From assembly GCA_030180135.1 (NCBI GenBank), contig CM058237.1, positions 42,925,126 to 42,989,125 on the forward strand: a DNA stretch of 64,000 nt, read 5' to 3'. Numbering within the stretch: position 1 is the first letter of the stretch; the number at the start of each line of letters is the position of its first letter. The notes beneath the pieces were generated by a model. That model was not told where the DNA came from. It searched no databases and saw only the letters and a program-made list of their open reading frames with translations. A program made the position numbers and the translations under genes. Below, piece after piece: positions 29,570 through 39,879 of the stretch. This DNA comes from Orychophragmus violaceus (lineage: Eukaryota; Streptophyta; Magnoliopsida; Brassicales; Brassicaceae).

Positions 29570-30651
29570 TCATTTGCTTTGCTCTATCTTGGCCTTCCTC
29601 TTCTCGTTAACAAAGAAGACGAGCAGAGCCACGACGGAGAAGACGCTGAAACAGACAGAGGCAATATCTAAGGACTTGTGGCGGCCACTGATAGCCTGAA
29701 CGCTGAAGAGATCTGATGTCTTGGCCTCATTCGTGCTCTGTCCAAAGGCAATTTCATGGTCCTTGGCATCAACCGCGTAGGCACGAACGTAGTAGGTCCC
29801 TGTGGGGATGTCCCGCTCGAGGGTATAGTCGAATGATTGAGCGGTTTTGACAGTGGGGTCATACGAAAATGAAGAGATCTTGTGTGGGCAGCTCTTGTCC
29901 TTGAAGAGCTCATTTTCAGTCTTGCGCCATGGTCGGTCCACTTGGCTGACCGGAGCGTAGCATAGCTTTACTTTAATGGTCTTAAATTCAGGCTCCTTTG
30001 TAGCCGTCGAGCTTACCTTCCATTTAATGCTCAACTTATCAATTCCGGCAGCCAAAACTAAAATCCACAACATCCAAAATTAATCAGCCTTGATGTCTAT
30101 CACTAATGAGTCAATTTTCTATAAATTGATAATATGTTTTGTATCACTTTTTTAAAGTAACTATGATTAACGTGTTTTTATATTATTTTTTTTCATAACC
30201 AGGGTCCAAAGGTGAAATTCAGCTTCAGGAACTCTGGTGCACCGAATATTCTTGACATTTAAGATTTTTACAGAGTCTAACCATGATTGAAATCGTAGTG
30301 CTAGAAAGATAAGACAGTCTCAAGCAGCGAAATAGGGATAAAAGAAAATATGAGAGCAATATTGAATCTTGGTCTCCTAACGTTTTCAACTCATAATTTT
30401 TTTTAACTCTAATAAGATATGAGAGCAAAACTACAAATCTGAACACCTAAAGATATGCTGAACTAAAACAGCGAAATGGGGATTAAAGAATTATACTTAC
30501 CGACACCATCTCCAGTCCGGCTGGGTGTAGCGGTGACCTCAAGTGCACCTTTCTCCAGGTCGGTGAAGAGTCTCTCTTTGGTAGCACCATGACTGGATTG
30601 GATCAGTGAGCATATGAGAAGTGAAGCGAAGAGGATCTTCCTGATCGCCAT
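29570..30651 (-). CDS. NRT3.1: High-affinity nitrate transporter accessory protein NRT3.1/NAR2.1
   Basis: Partner protein of NRT2 nitrate transporters at the root plasma membrane. In this family it is needed for stability and activity of NRT2.1. Two exons: 30501-30651 (ATG at 30651, 'MAIRKILFASLL') and 29570-30057, with GT-AG splice sites (gtaagt donor; ttttag acceptor). The product is 212 residues, close to the family's usual 210. It has an N-terminal signal peptide (about 1-22), the NAR2 domain with 'VKLCYAPVSQVDRPWRKT' and 'LERDIPTGTYYVRAYAVDA', and one C-terminal membrane helix (about 182-203). A basic tail 'NEKRKAKIEQSK' follows. An upstream in-frame ATG at 30753 would add 34 residues before the signal peptide and is rejected. 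No defects seen. The paralogue NRT3.2 is the alternative name. Confidence 0.93.
30058..30500 (-). other. Intron of the NRT3.1-like gene
   Basis: 443 bp, AT-rich, with canonical GT...AG borders. It joins phase 1 so that the codon for the second Val of 'GVVLAAG' is split. A short phrase (agcgaaat.ggga) occurs both near the donor (30468) and near 30327, possibly a small local duplication. Confidence 0.85.
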
Positions 30652-30762
30652 GGATTCTTGAATCTGAATATCTGGAAAATAAGGTTTATGAGGAGAAGAG
30701 GAATATGCCTTTGATTTGCTGACTTTTATTTTGATAAGAAAGGTGGGGTGCACATTTATGTC

Positions 30763-30770
30763 TTTATATA
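30763..30770 (-). promoter_or_regulatory. Likely TATA box of the NRT3.1-like gene
   Basis: The minus strand reads ctatataaag about 115 bp upstream of the start codon, which would place transcription start near 30735. Only about 400 bp separate the start codon from the LTR at 31047, so upstream control elements are either within this short stretch or supplied by transposon sequence. Confidence 0.55.
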
Positions 30771-31046
30771 GTGATGTATGGGAATCCTTAGATCAGAATA
30801 TCTTGGGGTTGGCATAAACAATTAATAGAGACAAAGTCAACGGTTTGGTCTGAGATTACCCTTTGAAGACTTGGGAAGATTGTGTTCCCTCTCTGGCACA
30901 AGTGTATGTGTTGTCTCCGTCCAGCTGAGATGATGGCCCCCTAAACATGCCAAAGGATGAGATATAAGTTTCTTTTTCATTGCTTGTCATTTGAATAATT
31001 CAGTTTCAGATTCCAAAAAAATTATATATTCAAAGGCACATCACCT

Positions 31047-31599
31047 ATATGTAAGAGTCTAATCCTAGGATCTATGGAATTGAGTGAAATGGGCCGAAAG
31101 CCCGAAGCCCATTCCATAAATCCTAGATCCCCCTCTCCAAACTCCTATAAAAGGAGGTGCACCCTATTAAGAATTGCACAGAATTTCATGAGGCGAAACC
31201 CTGTTCGTGATTGGAGTCGACGACCAACAAGCCCACCACCGACCGGAGCCACCGTCGACCGCCAAAGACTTGCCGGAGGCACCGTCCAGCCGCCTCCGGA
31301 AATCGCCGCCGGAGCTCCGCCGCCGCCGACCAACCGCCTCCCAGAGCCACCACCCACCGTCACCGAAAAATCGCCGCAGCCGGAAAAGTTTGCCGGAAAA
31401 CCAGATTTCGCCGGAATCCTCGAGAAATCTCCTTTTTTGATCCCGAACCCCGAGAAATCGTCTTCTCGACTCGTTTGAGTGCCGTTATCTCCATTCTTCG
31501 TGTTTTAAGGTTAAATCTCTAGATCTCAAATTCCGATCTTCGATCCTAGATCCGATCTAATCCGGTAAAAGTTTGTAGATCAAAGTCCGTGATTCCGTT

Positions 31600-31647
<48 letters not shown>

Positions 31648-32566
31648 TCTCTCTCTCTCGTCAGATCTACTGTAAATCTTCTGACCAAGCTAAGGTGAGG
31701 ACCGGTGGTGATCTCTCTCTTACTTTATTTCAATACCCGGACATGCGTCTCTTGTTAATATCGTCTTTTTAAGATAATTAAATCTATTTGTTTATTTGTG
31801 GTGATGCGATTAAAAGAACCTAAAGTCATATGTTATCATCTAAAACCGAAAAAGTTGATTGTGATTGATGGCTATGAATGTTATAGTCGTAGTAAGTTCC
31901 CGTGAGGGATAATGGTTGCAGGACACGAGACGCGGTGCGTTCTGTGCGTGTTATTTTGTCGGGGAGGGTGTGACGAACCCTCTAAAGGTGCCATGAGATG
32001 CATCGAGTTGTGGGGTAATGAGGCCTGAAACGTTGGGGCGTGTGTAGGTCCATGAGTGTGTGAGCATGTGGGCTCGCTAAGCACGAATGGAAGAGTTAGA
32101 AGTTGTGACTAATCGAGTGCCTTTCGGGGCGATTGCTTGTAAGATGTTATTAGACTAGGAATTATTTCTTGTTATTGTGTTAGATTAAGATGAGATTGTG
32201 GGTCCCTAGGACCTGCATTCACTGGGTAATTCAAATTACTCAGCCATCTTTTTGTTTCAGGTAATCCCGGAGAGTTGAAGGAGTAGACGATCAGGTGTGG
32301 TGCAATGTTACGGGAAGCATAATCTTTTTCTTAATTTCATTTCGTTATTAAGACTTATGCATTTCTTTCGGTTTTACTTTTAAGATGATTCGGTTTCGCT
32401 TTTGGTTTTGGTTTTTTAAGATTTCGGTTTGGTTTTAATGAAGGATACCGTTTATGGGTTTAAAGTGAGGATTTTGTGGTTTGTGACTGTGGTTCACGAG
32501 TATGTGGACAATGGCTTTTGAAGCCGAGAGGTCATTACACAGGTTCTGAAGGGACGGGTGTCATAA
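31047..32566 (+). repeat. LTR of a second Ty3/gypsy (chromovirus-type) element
   Basis: The right end is set by a primer-binding site (32569-32580). The left end is probably TGTAAGAGTC at about 31047. It holds a TATA box (ctataaaagg, about 31145) and downstream of it a C-rich Pro-coding-like stretch and a CT microsatellite, a layout common in long plant LTRs. A 16-bp imperfect inverted repeat (31064-31080 with 31111-31127) lies in the promoter-proximal part. No 3' LTR is in the window. The left border is the least certain part. Confidence 0.55.
31603..31659. repeat. (CT)n microsatellite within the LTR
   Basis: About 56 bp of CT with one 'cactct' interruption, downstream of the LTR's TATA box. 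Confidence 0.92.
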
Positions 32567-32821
32567 TTTGGCATCATAGCGGGGGCTAACTCTAGACGGT
32601 CCTGTCCGGGTAGACGGGTAGTAGTAGTGAATTTATATTCGGATTTCAAAGTGGATTTCAAAGTGGATTTCAATGCTTTTCCAAATGGGGTTTTCTAAAA
32701 GTTAGAATATAGAGCACCACCCAGATCGAAGCTTCTGCACTCTTCTGGTTCTTTAGTTTGTAAGTTCTTCTCTAATCCTTTTAGTTGTCCTCCGTGTTTA
32801 AGAAGAGCTTCAGAAGACAGT
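32567..32821 (+). other. Primer-binding site and truncated leader of the second gypsy element
   Basis: tggcatcatagc at 32569-32580 matches the initiator tRNA-Met site TGGTATCAGAGC at 10 of 12 positions. It is followed by 'gggggctaactctag'. The 15-bp phrase ggatttcaaagt is repeated near 32642-32675. At 32821 the leader meets the Tat insertion. Protease sequence resumes beyond it at 43607, so gag is missing. Confidence 0.65.
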
Positions 32822-33341
32822 TGTTGGTACTGGATTTCCCTTCTAGAAATCCGGCCCGTTAACAAATAAAACTAAGGCCCATAATCATGAGCCCGCTCCA
32901 TAATCAAGACGAAGAGATCGAACGTTATCCTTTGTTGGGCCCGTACGATTGACATTGTGAGAAGGCCCAAGCAACCCCGAAGTGTGAGGCAATCGAGCTC
33001 GAGCTCGATAGGAGACGATGTGGAGATAGATCAACCTGGTCTTCGTCGGTTCAACTGATCCACACAAATCCCGGAGATCGTTATCACGACGAGGCCGAAA
33101 TATCGGAACAAGAAGATCAAAGTCGAGAGTATTTAAAAAAGAAGTGGCGATTCATTCAAGACATTCCAACCCTAATTAAGAACACATTATCATACTTTGT
33201 ACTCTCTTTTTGACTGTGTTTGTTCTATCTCGACGATCAATCTCAATAAAGTCTTTGATTCATAGGAAATCTATACCATTTCTATATCCAAAAGTCCAAA
33301 TCCACGATTAAAAATTCTTGGTGTGAATCTCAGATCTCACA
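32822..33341 (+). repeat. 5' LTR of the Tat element
   Basis: 520 bp, TGTTGG...CTCACA. Homologous to 43065-43601, which has extra sequence around 43425-43445. Confidence 0.93.
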
Positions 33342-33361
33342 TTTGGCGCCGACTGTGGGGA
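33342..33361 (+). other. Primer-binding site of the Tat element
   Basis: TGGCGCCGACTGTGGGGA at 33344-33361, immediately after the LTR. This is the form found in Tat-type elements. I did not resolve which tRNA it matches. Confidence 0.8.
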
Positions 33362-33415
33362 CTATCTATAGCTTTTCCTGTCTTAAGAATCAGATCTTAG
33401 ATCCGATAGATCGAG

Positions 33416-35459
33416 ATGAATCCCGGCCAATCTGGCTCAACGCCACACCACCAGTCGACCACCCTCAAACGGCCGACAACGTTCCTCAGAACACCACCGA
33501 ACCACGGGTCAGACCGATGGCATGTTGATGAGCTCTGGCTCAGTCTCCATGACTTCGGCACCGACCGGCTCGGTCGCTCAAACAATCGCGACGAGCCAGA
33601 CTCCGACAAATGTTTTGTCAGGAACTAACGATCCGAGCAGAAACTGGGTGTGGATGAGAAATGATTCAATTTCCGCCCCCGTCTCAGGAGGTGGATCTGG
33701 AATAACCAGGCCTAATTCGCCACTGCCTGCTGCTCCAAATCGACAAGGCCCGGACGACCTCGCTGAAATCCGTTCAATGTTAAGCCTATTGGTAAACCGA
33801 ATGAGAAACAACGAGGCAAGCACACGGGCCCAAGAGATCGCGAACCGTTCTCTGGCCGCGCAGCTTGATGAACAGGAACGGCGCATTAACGCCCGTCTTG
33901 AAGAGCTCGCCAGCCAAAACCAGGGGGCAACACGTGATCCACGAACCCCCATAAGTCCTCCACCGTGTACACGCTTGGACTTCTCGCAAGTAGTAACTCC
34001 CCTGGGAGCGTCGGGAAATTTCGCTAATATGTAAAGTAGCGGCCTACGCCCTATAATGACCCCTATCGCGATATCGACTCCATTCAGTTCAAGTTCAATG
34101 GTCACAGATCCAACCGGATCGGGAAACCGACCATTACCCAGGCCACCACCTTTCCCGAATAACTCTAATATCCGGCCGAGGCAACTATGAGGCTCTGCTT
34201 TCGCCTCGAGCTCGGGACACCTTAACGGATCAAATACGATACAGTTCCAAACGCCGCAGGTCGACCAGACAAGATCGATTCCAACAATCGATCTTCTCGA
34301 CCCCGTTTTCCCTGAACAAACGTCCAATCAGGCACAAGCCCAGTTTGCGCATACAGTAGGCGATGAACACGATATGCTTAGACAATACATTGAGCAGGCT
34401 AAGGCCCAGTTCGTCAGTCTGAGCTCGAAAGTTCACATGGCAACAAGCGCGGCACCCGACATCGATCGAGTGATCGAAGAAACGCGACAAATGCCGTTCA
34501 CAGACCGGATCACCTTTGCAAAAATCCAAGAAATCAATAAAACGAAATTTTCGGAGTTCTCTGGAAAATCGGACCCGAAAGCCCATATCAGGGCATTCCG
34601 ACTAGCAATGGCAAGGGCATACCTTACCGATGAGGAAAGAGAGCCGGCTTTCTGCAGGCTCTTCACCGAAAACCTATCGGGCTCCGCCCTAGAATGGTTT
34701 GCCGGACTGGAAGAAAGGTCCATCGACAACTTCACCCAGTTCATGACGGCTATCCTAAAACAATACTCTGTCTTTATTGAGGTAAAGCCTACTGAGTCAG
34801 CTCTATTTGGCATCTCTCAGAAACCTGACGAGACACTTCGCTCGTACATCGACCGATTTAAGGAAATAAAATCCAAAATCGCAAACCCACGAGACGAAGT
34901 AGCTATAGAAGCACTGAGACGTGGACTGTGGTATTCGACCAGATTCCGCGAGGAAATAACAGTCCGCGAACCTCAAACACTCGATGACGCCCTTCATCGT
35001 GCATCGGCCTTTGCTCGCCTCGAGGACGATACCACGGCCATCAGAGTAAAGCATCGAAAAGAAAAGAACCCGTCGGGCTCGCAGAACCTGAACTCAAAAA
35101 AGGATTCCCGTAAATCAGGAAACGTCAACGCGGTAGAGAGCCCGAAGAGCTCGAAGAAATTCAAGTTCGACAAGAAAAAATTCTGTGATTTTCACAACAA
35201 AAGAGGACATTCGACTGAAGATTGCTATACTCGAGCTAAACCCGAGGCTCAAAAGCGAGAGTCCGAAAACAAACAAGAATCAGAAGTCGAGGAGGAAACT
35301 CCATCTGACAAAAAGGAAAATAAGCAGACCAAAGAGTCAAACACCAAAAAGCCTTCTCAGAACAAGCAAGAACGGTTAAAGGAGCCGGAATCTCCCGAAA
35401 CACTCCCTCAGGGGTCGCGAAAGCGAGTCGAGGTCATTCTCGGCGAGCTCAGCTTGTGA
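33416..35459 (+). pseudogene. Tat gag, broken
   Basis: Starts 'MNPGQSGSTPHH' at 33416. A frameshift before about 33530 moves the reading to the frame with 'SRNWVWMRND' and a coiled-coil-like stretch ('RSMLSLLVNRMRNNEAST...EERR'). In-frame stops occur at 34032-34034 and about 34186. The capsid-like Retrotrans_gag domain is intact from 34374, with 'FSGKSDPKAHIRAFRLAM' and 'SALEWFAGL'. A knuckle-like 'CDFHNKRGHSTEDC' is at about 35183-35224, followed by a Lys/Glu-rich tail. It ends at 35459. Gag forms the particle shell. This copy cannot give a full product without recoding. Confidence 0.88.
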
Positions 35460-35543
35460 GGCACCCCAGGAGGTTCGGCGTTATCTCCACCTCCGGCTCC
35501 CGTCAAGAGTTTACGCTCACGAATCAATCTCCCTCGTCTCTGC

Positions 35544-35570
35544 GGGGGGGGGGGGGGGGGGGGGGGGGGG
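35544..35570 (+). repeat. 27-base poly(G) run between gag and protease
   Basis: A homopolymer of 27 G, equal to nine Gly codons in any frame. It can form G-quadruplex structure and would be unstable on replication and error-prone in sequencing. Confidence 0.9.
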
Positions 35571-35697
35571 TGTATGGGCCATACCCCCTAAACGAGTCAA
35601 CTTCATCTTCGGTGGCTCCAAGCTATGCCGAGACTCGGCCAATTCAATCAAATCTCTTCAAAGAAGAGTCGACACCGACAAAGGGGGGAAAATCCCA

Positions 35698-36138
35698 ATG
35701 TTAGGTCCGGACCACGAAATCACCTTCCACGAGAGCGAGACAAGTAATCTTCACAAACCACACGCTCTCCTCGTTTGTCTAGTAGTGGGAGATGTCGAAC
35801 TCTCGAGGATAATGATCGACACAGGAAGTTCGGTGGATGTCCTCTTTTACGATGCGTTCAAAAAGATGGAGTTCAACGACTCCGAGATCGTCGAGGAAAA
35901 GACACCATTGGTAGGGTTCGCTGGCGAAACAACATACTCAACGGGCTCTGTCTTCGCCCCAGTAATAGCTGGAGGAGTTCGAAGAATGACAAACTTCGTC
36001 ATAGTAGATCGGCCAGCTCCCTACAATGCAATTCTAGGTCGACCATGGATATATGACATGAAAGCGGTACCATCGATTTACCATCAATGCGTAAAATTTC
36101 CAACTCCCAAAGGAGTAAAAACCGTTTACGGAAGTTAA
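35698..36138 (+). CDS. Tat aspartic protease
   Basis: 146 codons. 'MIDTGSSVDVLF' carries the DTG active site. 'PYNAILGRPWI' is the conserved flap-to-C-terminal segment of retropepsins in this lineage, and the frame ends after 'VKTVYGS'. It is probably part of a gag-pol polyprotein, so the ATG used here is formal. The frame is open, while the flanking domains contain stops. The protease would process the polyprotein in the particle. Confidence 0.85.
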   Translation: MLGPDHEITFHESETSNLHKPHALLVCLVVGDVELSRIMIDTGSSVDVLFYDAFKKMEFNDSEIVEEKTPLVGFAGETTYSTGSVFAPVIAGGVRRMTNFVIVDRPAPYNAILGRPWIYDMKAVPSIYHQCVKFPTPKGVKTVYGS

Positions 36139-36304
36139 AAAATTTCCCGCCATTGCTACATGAACGGATACAAGCAGATTGAGAAATCCCCCGCGTAGCA
36201 ATTACGGAAAGAGGAGGAGCTCGCCACCATGCCGACCAAAAGGTCGAACGACCCAAGTCAAATAGGACCCCCAAAGGACCTCACGACCCAAGTTTGCATA
36301 GACG

Positions 36305-37760
36305 ATGCTCATCCCGAAAGACTTGTTGGCATTGGAATCGACCTATCAGAGCCAGTCAAAAATAAATTGGCCTTTTATTAAACAGAACGTCGACTCCTTT
36401 GCATGGTCTTCAGCAGACATGAAAGGGATAAACATCGACATAACCAGCCACGAGCTGAATGTCGACCCAACCTACAAACCGGTAAGACAGAAACGTCAAA
36501 AACTAGGCCCGGAACGAGGTCAAGCCGTCAACGACGAGGTCGATCGGTTACTAAAAATCTGATCGATCAGAGAGGTCAAGTACCCCGACTGGCTTGCGAA
36601 TACCGTAGTGGTCAAGAAAAAGAACGGGAAGTGGAGAGTCTGTGTAGATTTCACAGATCTCAACAAAGCATGTACGAAGGACAGCTTCCCACTCCCGCAC
36701 ATCGACCGACTGGTCGAAGCTACCGCTGGACACCAACTACTATCCTTCATGGATGCTTTCTAGGGGTACAATCAAATACTAATGAACCCCGAGGACCAAG
36801 AAAAGACTTCGTTCATAACTGATCGAGGCACGTACTGCTACAAAGTCATGCCCTTCGGACTAAAAAATGCAGGATCGACTTACCAACGCCTTGTCAACAA
36901 GATGTTTTCAGGACTCCTGGGTAAAACCATGGAAGTCTACATCGACGATATGTTGGTCAAATCTTCCAAGTACGAAGATCATATCCCCCAGCTAAAAGAA
37001 TGCTTTATCATTCTCAACAAATATGGGATGAAACTCAACCCAGCAAAGTGCACCTTCGGGGTCCCCTCGGGAGAATTCCTTGGTTACCTAGTGACCGAAA
37101 GAGGGATCAAAGCGAACCCCAAACAGATCGCAACATTTATAGAGATGAAATCTCCCAGAATAACGCGAGAAGTACAACGCCTGACTGGCAAAATAGCTGC
37201 TTTGAACCGCTTCACCTAGAGGTCGACAGATAAATGTCTACCCATCTATCACTTGCTCAAACCGAACAAGAAGTTCCTCTGGGACGAAAAGTACGAAGAA
37301 GCGTTCGCCCAGCTCAAGTCTTATCTAAGCGAACCACCTATACTGGCAAAACGAGTAGAAGGGAACCCCTCTACCTCTACCTAGCTATTTCCACAGCAGC
37401 AGTAAGTGGAGTCCTGGTTCGCGAAGAACGAAACGAACAACAGCCAGTGTATTACATCAGTAAGACCTTAATCGATGCTGAAACCAGGTACCCCGCCATG
37501 GAAAAACTCGCTTTGGCACTGGTCACATCGGCTAGGAAACTCCGACCATACTTCCAATCGCACTCAATCATAGTAATGACCTCTCAACCGCTGAGAACCA
37601 TCCTTCACAGTCCAATCCAGTCATGTCGATTGGTTAAATGGGCTATCGAAAAACTAAGTATAGACATAGCCCTAAAAGCTCTATCCTTGAAACAGGAAGA
37701 GCCCACCAGAAAGGAGGACGTCGAACGCAAGAAACATCCCAAGGACACTAGTCACGACAT
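36305..37760 (+). pseudogene. Tat reverse transcriptase-RNase H, broken
   Basis: RT begins with 'WPFIKQNVDSFAWSSADMKGI'. A stop comes after 'DEVDRLLKI' (36560-36562). 'WLANTVVVKKKNGKWRVCVDF' and 'LSFMDAF' (catalytic Asp) follow with a stop after it (36762-36764). 'MPFGLKNAGSTYQRLVNKMF' and the catalytic 'YIDD' (about 36943-36954) are intact. A further stop is at about 37217. RNase H follows with 'PVYYISKTLIDAETRYPAMEKLALALV' and 'PLRTILHSP'. After 'KWAIEKLSID' the text jumps to a Lys/Glu-rich spacer. The second RNase H domain usual in Tat elements is not seen. Confidence 0.88.
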
Positions 37761-37920
37761 CATTGAGAACATCGCGAACGTTCCCGATGGACCAATCCAA
37801 GCTGCATCCACTAGTCAAGGACCTGAGCCTAACAATGACGAAGATTGGAGAACTCCGATCATTCGATACATAACAAACGGCGAAGTCCCCGACGACAAAT
37901 GGGAAGCACGGAAACTCAAG

Positions 37921-39060
37921 ACGCAGAGCGCAAGGTACTGCGTCACACAAGGGGAGCTCTTTAAAAGAAGTCTCTCCGGACCTTACCACAAATGCCTCGA
38001 TAAAAAGCAAGCCCTGGCTGTGATCACGCAGGCCCATGACGGATCCTGCGGAAGCCATTCCGGAGGACGAGCCCTGGCCGTACGAATCAAAAGGCAAGGC
38101 TACTTCTGGCCAACAATGGCCACCGAATGCGAATCTTTTTCCAGCAAATGCGACAAATGCCAAAAGCATGCCCCGATTATCCACCAAGCATCGTAGAAGC
38201 TCTCCTCTATCTCATCGCCATACCCATTCATGCGATAGGGAATGGATATCGTGGGACCTTTAGTCGCATCCGGCAAAAAGAAAGCTACACACCCATTAGT
38301 GATGACAGACTACTTCACTAAGTGGATTGAAGCGGAATCATACCAAAAGGTAAAAGACGTTCACGTTAAGGATTTCATCTGGCGAAACATCGTTTGCCGA
38401 CACGGATTACCCCACGAGATCGTCACCGATAACGGGCATCAGTTCATATCAAACGCGTTCAAAAAATTCCGTAGAACCTGGAACATAAAGCTGACTTACT
38501 CAACGCCCCGCTATCCTCAAGGGAACGGACTGGCAGAAGCAGCTAACAAGGCAATCATGAATAGCCTCAAGAAAAGACTCAATGAGTGCAAAACGAGCTG
38601 GAGCGACGAGCTCCCAGCCATACTCTGGGCTTACCGGACTACCCCCCGCAAATCCACCGGCGAGACCCCCTTTTCGCTGGCTTATGGGATCGAGACGGTA
38701 GTACCAGCCGAAATCCTCGTGTCAAGCATCAGCAAAGAAGAATGCCCACGTCAAGAGGAACTTAACAACAGGATGATAACGGACGAGCTCGATCTCATCG
38801 ACGAAAGGAGGAATCTCGCACTAGCTCGAATCCAGAACTACCAACAAGCCGCAGCTCGCTACTATGATTCCAGAATTAAAACTCGAAGGTTTCAAGTAGG
38901 CGAGCTCGTCTTACGGAAAGTGTTCGACCATAAAAAGGAAGAACACGCTGGAAAGTTAGGAGCAAAGTGGGAAGGTCCTTACCAGGTCACTGATGTTGTG
39001 AAGGACGAGGTCTACCGACTCAAGTCGGTGGAAACCCAGAAACCTTTCAAGCGACCTTAA
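37921..39060 (+). pseudogene. Tat integrase, split by a stop
   Basis: The zinc-binding N-terminal part has 'HDGSCGSHSGGRALAVRIKRQGYFWPTM' and 'CDKCQ' (to about 38170), then a stop at 38194-38196. The core resumes by 38242 with 'MDIVGPL' and 'TDYFTKWIEAE' (first Asp), 'EIVTDNGHQF' (second Asp) and 'GLAEAANKAIM' (Glu). It continues through 'AYRTTPRKSTGETPFSLAYG' and a C-terminal 'WEGPYQVTDVVKDEVYRL' (GPY/F-type) segment. All three catalytic acidic residues are present. The open core runs 272 codons to 39060. Confidence 0.88.
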
Positions 39061-39083
39061 ATGGTCCCCCCAAACTGAACGAT

Positions 39084-39300
39084 GAAATGGTCGTCCCAAA
39101 ATAAGCGACCCGAAACGGTCCCTCTATATTGAACGAACTGAAATGGTCGTCCCAAAATAAGCGACCCGAAACGGTCCCTCTATATTGAACGAACTGAAAG
39201 GGTCGTGCCAAAATAAGCGGCCCGAAACGGTCCCTTCAAACTGAACGAACTGAAATGATCGTCCCAAAGTAAGTGATCTGAAATGATCCCTCAAAAACCA
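39084..39300. repeat. 56-bp tandem repeat after the Tat pol gene
   Basis: Four units starting at 39084, 39140, 39196 and 39252 (gaaatggtcgtcccaaaata...). Units 1 and 2 are identical by eye, unit 3 differs at a few sites and unit 4 is the most diverged. A partial unit precedes at 39061. Tandem repeats in this untranslated region are known from Tat/Ogre elements and can seed satellite DNA. Confidence 0.92.
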
Positions 39301-39879
39301 AAAATTCTTCTAGCCTTATACAGATTAGAAGAATTGGGGGGCTACCCCCTCCCTTTAAGCAGAAACAACGAGGTCGAGTCTACATCAAGACTGATAAAAC
39401 GAGACAACTGCTCGCACAAGACGACCTCCGCACACACTCAAAATAAATCCATTTAAGTCTACTTCGATTTATCATATCCTTAGAAATTTTCTGAGAAACG
39501 CCAAGATCGAACTCCACACATTAAAAGAGTTGAACCTCGAACAAATTCGAGGAGGAACTCGAACTCAAGTTTGTTCAAGCTAAAGTTCATTAAGAACTCC
39601 CTAAGGCAATTTGATTCAAGCTACTCATTCGACCCCTCTAACGAGGTTCGAGTCGCCATAACGGCCAATCCTATGCTAAGGCATCAAAACAGTCGAATCT
39701 ATGCTAAGGCATGCAAGATTTAAAGATGATTCATAAATAAAACAAGGACTTAACGTCCTCAGTGTCGCAAAAGCCCGCTAAGGACAACGTCAAAAGCAAA
39801 TTAAAAAAAAAAGCCCCCTTGGGCAACAAAAGTCTGGAAAAGGAATCAAAAGCCCTTTCGGGCAACGACAACAAAAGAA
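39301..39879. other. Non-coding spacer in the Tat 3' region
   Basis: A 'ggggggctacccc' segment and Glu/Arg-codon-like but open-frame-poor sequence lie between the tandem repeat and the end of the antisense gene. No feature recognised. Confidence 0.5.

Noticed and set aside
30652..30753. Upstream ATG that would extend the NRT3.1-like protein by 34 residues
   Set aside because: The extension would precede the signal peptide, and the likely transcription start is near 30735. The start at 30651 fits family length.
31074..31522. Pro-rich open frames downstream of a TATA box
   Set aside because: They lie inside an LTR upstream of its PBS. C-rich sequence explains the lack of stops.
33578..34327. 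249-codon minus-strand frame opposite Tat gag
   Set aside because: It is the shadow of gag coding sequence and has no recognisable domain, unlike the antisense gene at 39880-42387.
39084..39300. Regularly spaced repeat considered as CRISPR-like
   Set aside because: Units are contiguous 56-bp tandem copies without unique spacers, in a plant retrotransposon.
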